From: an uncultured Flavobacteriaceae bacterium
GTDB lineage: Bacteria > Bacteroidota > Bacteroidia > Flavobacteriales > Flavobacteriaceae
Reading direction: 5' to 3'
DNA length: 64,000 nucleotides
Assembly: GCA_937929935.1 (NCBI GenBank)
Contig: CALFUL010000013.1
Location: 91,509-155,508 of the forward strand
Numbering within the stretch: the first letter of the stretch is position 1; each line of letters starts with the position of its first letter. Positions 61,026 to 64,000 of the stretch are shown here, in pieces. The position numbers were made by a program, and so were the translations under genes. The notes beneath the pieces were generated by a model. It ran no database searches. It was not told the origin of the DNA and saw only the letters and a program-made list of their open reading frames with translations.

Positions 61026-62039
61026 TTATGACCATCTCATGATAACACTACCCCATGTAAAGCCACTACCAAATGCAGCCAAAACAACCAAATCTCCTTT
61101 ATTTACTTTTCCGTTTTCCCATGCTTCAGTTAAAGCAATAGGTATTGAAGCAGCAGTGGTATTACCATACTTCATAATGTTATTATATACTTGATCGTTT
61201 GATAAGCCAAATTTCTTCTGAATGAATTGTGAAATTCTAAGATTTGCTTGATGAGGCACCAGCATATCAATATCTTCTGGGGTCAGTTCATTTTTTGTAA
61301 GCCCTTCCATAATAACCTCACTGAAACGTACCACCGCATTTTTAAAAACCAACTGACCATTCATAACTGGCATATATGAGGTATCATCAGGGTTATTTTC
61401 AGCTAAAATATCATTCACCCATCTACCACCCATACCAGGTGCCAATAATGCTAATTCTTCAGCAAACTGACCTTGAGAATGAAGGTGGGTTGACAAAATA
61501 CCTTTTGAGTTATCTTCTTCACGGCTAACAATGGCAGCACCTGCACCGTCTCCAAAAATAACTGACACGCCTCTACCTCTGGTAGTCATATCTAGTCCTT
61601 TTGAATGTACCTCAGACCCAATAACCAGCACATTTTTGTACATGCCACTTTTAATATATTGATCGGCAACAGATAGCCCGTAAACAAAACCAGAACATTG
61701 ATTTCTGACATCAATGGCACCCACTGTTTTAAGACCTAAATCACGTTGTACCAGAACACCAGGACCAGGAAAATAATAATCAGGACTCAAGGTGGCGAAA
61801 ACAATAAAATCAATATCGTCTTTATCAATTTTAGCACGTTCTATAGCCACTTTGGCAGCTTTCACACCCATTGACGTAGTCGTGTCATCTCCTTTTGGGT
61901 CAACATGCCTTCTTTCTTTAATACCCGTTCTTTCTTGGATCCATTCATCACTAGTATCCATGAGCTTTGAAAGATCGTCATTGGTTACCACATTGTCAGG
62001 CACATAATGCCCTAAGCCTATTATTTTTGAATTATACAT
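61026..62039 (-). CDS. fabH: Beta-ketoacyl-ACP synthase III
   Basis: The 337-residue thiolase-fold enzyme has the catalytic Cys in NQCSGFVYGLS, His in VPHQANLRIS and Asn in GNTTAASIP. The N-terminus IGLGHYVPDNVVTND and DEWIQERTGIKER are typical of FabH. It condenses acetyl-CoA (or branched acyl-CoA) with malonyl-ACP to start fatty acid synthesis. The gene stands alone, so a second FabH could exist next to plsX elsewhere. Confidence 0.93.
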   Translation of the reverse strand: MYNSKIIGLGHYVPDNVVTNDDLSKLMDTSDEWIQERTGIKERRHVDPKGDDTTTSMGVKAAKVAIERAKIDKDDIDFIVFATLSPDYYFPGPGVLVQRDLGLKTVGAIDVRNQCSGFVYGLSVADQYIKSGMYKNVLVIGSEVHSKGLDMTTRGRGVSVIFGDGAGAAIVSREEDNSKGILSTHLHSQGQFAEELALLAPGMGGRWVNDILAENNPDDTSYMPVMNGQLVFKNAVVRFSEVIMEGLTKNELTPEDIDMLVPHQANLRISQFIQKKFGLSNDQVYNNIMKYGNTTAASIPIALTEAWENGKVNKGDLVVLAAFGSGFTWGSVIMRWS

Positions 62040-62425
62040 ATGCTAGCAATATTAAGAATTTGCAAGGTAATAAATTATGTATGTTGCATGAAGAAGAACA
62101 TTAAAGTTCTTCTGTTATTCTTGACCATAAAAGCAAAAAACAACAAAAGCGCACTTGATGAACAAGTGCGCTTTAAGACATTAACCAACTTTCTTTTAAA
62201 AAAATTCTTAGCAATTTTTGAAAGAAAAGTAAATATATAAATTGTTTAACTTTTTATAAAATTAATTAAACAAAAAGTTTTGTTAAAGTTTCTTACTGTT
62301 TATAAGTGTCAGTTTGTCACTCATCAACACTATGGTATTTTTTTTGACTATGTAAAACGTATTAAAAGTTCAATCAAATTTAAATTTATTGCTCAAAAAG
62401 CAAAGACGATAAAAATTAATTAAAT
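62040..62425. other. Intergenic region between fabH and htpG
   Basis: A 386-base gap between divergent genes. It holds a perfect 12-bp hairpin AAAGCGCACTTG-N5-CAAGTGCGCTTT at 62146-62174 and the htpG promoter-like region. A plus-strand frame at 62040-62240 is not convincing as a gene. Confidence 0.6.
62307..62347 (+). promoter_or_regulatory. Paired TGTCA repeats and GG-N10-GA element upstream of htpG
   Basis: TGTCA-GTT-TGTCA (62307-62319) is followed after 14 bases by TGGTA...TTGA with GG (62334-62335), ten bases, then GA (62346-62347). This parallels the grpE upstream region and resembles a weak sigma-54 promoter. As an alternative, TTTG (62313-62316) with TATTTTTT (62336-62343) is a near match to the -33/-7 type. 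Confidence 0.45.
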
Positions 62426-64000
62426 ATGGCTAAAGGTAAAATCAATGTATCAGTAGAGAATATTTTTCCGCTGATAAAAAAGTTTTTATACAGTGATCAC
62501 GAAATCTTTTTACGTGAATTAATCTCAAATGCAACTGACGCAACTTTAAAGCTTAAGCATTTAACTACAATAGGCGAAGCCAAGGTAGAATACGGCAACC
62601 CAATCATTGAAATTAAAGTTGATAAGAAGGGAAAAAAAATTCACATTATCGACCAAGGTTTGGGTATGACTGAAGCAGAAGTTAAAAGTTATATTAATGA
62701 AGTTGCTTTCTCAGGGGCCGAAGAATTTTTAAACAAATATGAAGATGGTGCAAAAGAAACTGGCATCATTGGTCATTTTGGCCTAGGTTTTTATTCTGCT
62801 TTCATGGTAGCTGACAAGGTTGAAATTATTACTAAAAGTTATAAAGATGAACCTGCTGCGCATTGGTCATGTGATGGTTCGCCTAATTTTGAACTTAAAA
62901 AAGGTAAGAAAGATGATCGAGGTACTGAAATCATCTTGCATGTTGCTGATGATTCAAAAGAGTTCTTAGAAGATAATCGCATCATAGAGTTATTGACCAA
63001 GTATAACAAATTCATGCCAATACCTATCAAATTTGGTATGAAGACAGAAACCTTACCAAAGCCAGAAGGAGCCAAAGATGAAGATCCTGCGCCAACTCAA
63101 GAGGTTGATAACATTATCAATAATCCGAATCCGGCATGGACCAAGCAACCTAAAGATCTTAAAGAAGAAGACTATAAAGGTTTTTATCGCGAATTGTACC
63201 CAATGCAATTTGAAGAGCCGTTATTTAATATTCATTTGAATGTTGATTACCCGTTCAACCTAACCGGTATTTTATACTTTCCGAAGTTAGGTAATGACAT
63301 GAATCTTCAAAAAGACAGAATTCAATTGTATCAAAATCAAGTTTTTGTTACTGATAATGTTGAAGGTATAGTGCCTGAATTCTTAACCATGTTACGTGGT
63401 GTTATTGATTCACCTGACATTCCGTTGAACGTATCTAGGTCTTATTTACAGGCCGATGGTGCTGTGAAGAAGATATCATCATACATCTCAAGAAAGGTAG
63501 CTGACAAATTGAATTCGCTCTTCAAAAAAAGTCGTGAAGACTTTGAAGCGAAATGGAATGACATAAAAATTGTTATCGAATACGGTATGCTATCCGAAGA
63601 AAAATTCTTTGAAAAAGCTGATAAATTTGCGCTTTACCCAACGGTTGACGGAAGCTTCTTTACTTTTGAAGAACTTCAAGAAAAAATTAAAGCGACACAG
63701 ACTGACAAAGATGACAAATTGGTTATTTTGTATACGTCTGACAAAGATGCACAACATAGTTATATTGAAGCTGCTAAGACAAAAGGATACGAAGTCTTAT
63801 TGATGGACTCGCCCATTATTGGCCACCTTATGCAAAAGCTAGAAACTTCAAAAGAAAAAATTTCTTTTGCAAGAGTTGATGCCGATCATATTGACAACCT
63901 TATCAAAAAAGAAGATACCGCTATTTCAAAACTTTCTGATGATGAGAAAGAAAAGGTTAAAACCAGTATTGAAGGTGTATTAGGAGAGAAAAGCAGCTAT
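62426..64000 (+). CDS. htpG: Chaperone HtpG (Hsp90), 5' part
   Basis: The frame is open from the ATG at 62426 to the window edge (525 codons), so the C-terminal dimerisation end is missing from this window only. The GHKL ATPase domain is clear: ELISNATDATLK, IDQGLGMT, and GHFGLGFYSAFMVAD. The middle domain contains PLNVSRSYLQADGAVKK. HtpG is the cytoplasmic ATP-dependent Hsp90, probably heat-induced through the upstream element it shares with grpE. Confidence 0.96.
   Translation, partial: MAKGKINVSVENIFPLIKKFLYSDHEIFLRELISNATDATLKLKHLTTIGEAKVEYGNPIIEIKVDKKGKKIHIIDQGLGMTEAEVKSYINEVAFSGAEEFLNKYEDGAKETGIIGHFGLGFYSAFMVADKVEIITKSYKDEPAAHWSCDGSPNFELKKGKKDDRGTEIILHVADDSKEFLEDNRIIELLTKYNKFMPIPIKFGMKTETLPKPEGAKDEDPAPTQEVDNIINNPNPAWTKQPKDLKEEDYKGFYRELYPMQFEEPLFNIHLNVDYPFNLTGILYFPKLGNDMNLQKDRIQLYQNQVFVTDNVEGIVPEFLTMLRGVIDSPDIPLNVSRSYLQADGAVKKISSYISRKVADKLNSLFKKSREDFEAKWNDIKIVIEYGMLSEEKFFEKADKFALYPTVDGSFFTFEELQEKIKATQTDKDDKLVILYTSDKDAQHSYIEAAKTKGYEVLLMDSPIIGHLMQKLETSKEKISFARVDADHIDNLIKKEDTAISKLSDDEKEKVKTSIEGVLGEKSSY

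Noticed and set aside
62040..62240. A 66-codon plus-strand frame beside fabH
   Set aside because: It starts next to the fabH start codon, crosses a perfect hairpin and has an unconvincing composition; the region is better explained as a divergent promoter region.
1..64000. CRISPR arrays, tRNA and rRNA genes
   Set aside because: No regularly spaced direct repeats were seen, and no gap showed a tRNA-like cloverleaf or rRNA sequence by eye.

Overview
The window reads as a chromosome segment of a Bacteroidota bacterium, most likely a member of the Flavobacteriaceae. The evidence is the low GC content, the small DUF4295 gene next to rpmG and rpmB, promoters of the TTTG / TAnnTTTG type (a complete one lies upstream of rpmB), many SpII lipoproteins, LytTR regulation, and a cyclophilin-FKBP fusion. 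A secreted GH16 glucanase would suit a polysaccharide-using, possibly marine, species. The genus cannot be named from this sequence alone.

Layout. (a) 0.2-15.2 kb, all on the minus strand: a long run of small envelope and uncharacterised genes (DUF3137, DUF1266, LemA, DKNYY repeat, EF-hand-like lipoprotein, MORN/YwqK-like protein, trypsin-like protease with zinc ribbon). It is headed by a TPR sensor kinase and LytTR regulator pair. (b) 15.4-21.4 kb, mostly plus strand: an accessory patch with an IS110 transposase remnant, a Crp-family regulator, an Hsp31/HchA-like protein, a ParDE toxin-antitoxin pair, an MBL-fold protein and unknown secreted proteins. Two related structured repeats (about 15.75-15.95 and 18.24-18.46 kb) bracket the Crp-HchA-ParDE block. 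(c) 21.5-36.4 kb: housekeeping and envelope genes (PlsC-like acyltransferase, BASS transporter, redoxin, a broken cupin gene, DinB/YfiT protein, LVIVD lipoproteins, LpxD, cold shock protein, PPIase fusion, M28 peptidase, PPK2, sigma-54 activator, NatAB-type exporter).

(d) 36.5-42.1 kb, plus strand: a compact five-gene operon that is the most interesting part of the window. It encodes an XRE regulator, an 834-residue protein carrying both a MORC/Hsp90-type ATPase and a complete histidine kinase core, a receiver protein with no recognised output domain, an HNH nuclease and an N6-adenine DNA methyltransferase. I infer a restriction-modification-like defence system in which a phosphorelay could gate the nuclease. 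(e) 42.2-64 kb: core genes (dnaJ-grpE, mnmD, ilvE, GH16, rimO, ftsY, rpmG, rpmB, cinA, an Hpt protein, FAH-family hydrolase, DnaQ-like exonuclease, 2-oxoacid dehydrogenase E2, recR, sodium symporter, fabH and the 5' part of htpG).

Regulation visible in the sequence: grpE and htpG share an upstream arrangement (paired TGACA/TGTCA repeats 13-14 bp before a GG-N10-G element resembling a sigma-54 promoter). A sigma-54 activator lacking its DNA-binding domain is encoded in the same window. A Crp/Fnr-spaced palindrome lies at about -43 of a predicted hchA promoter. No tRNA, rRNA or CRISPR array was seen.
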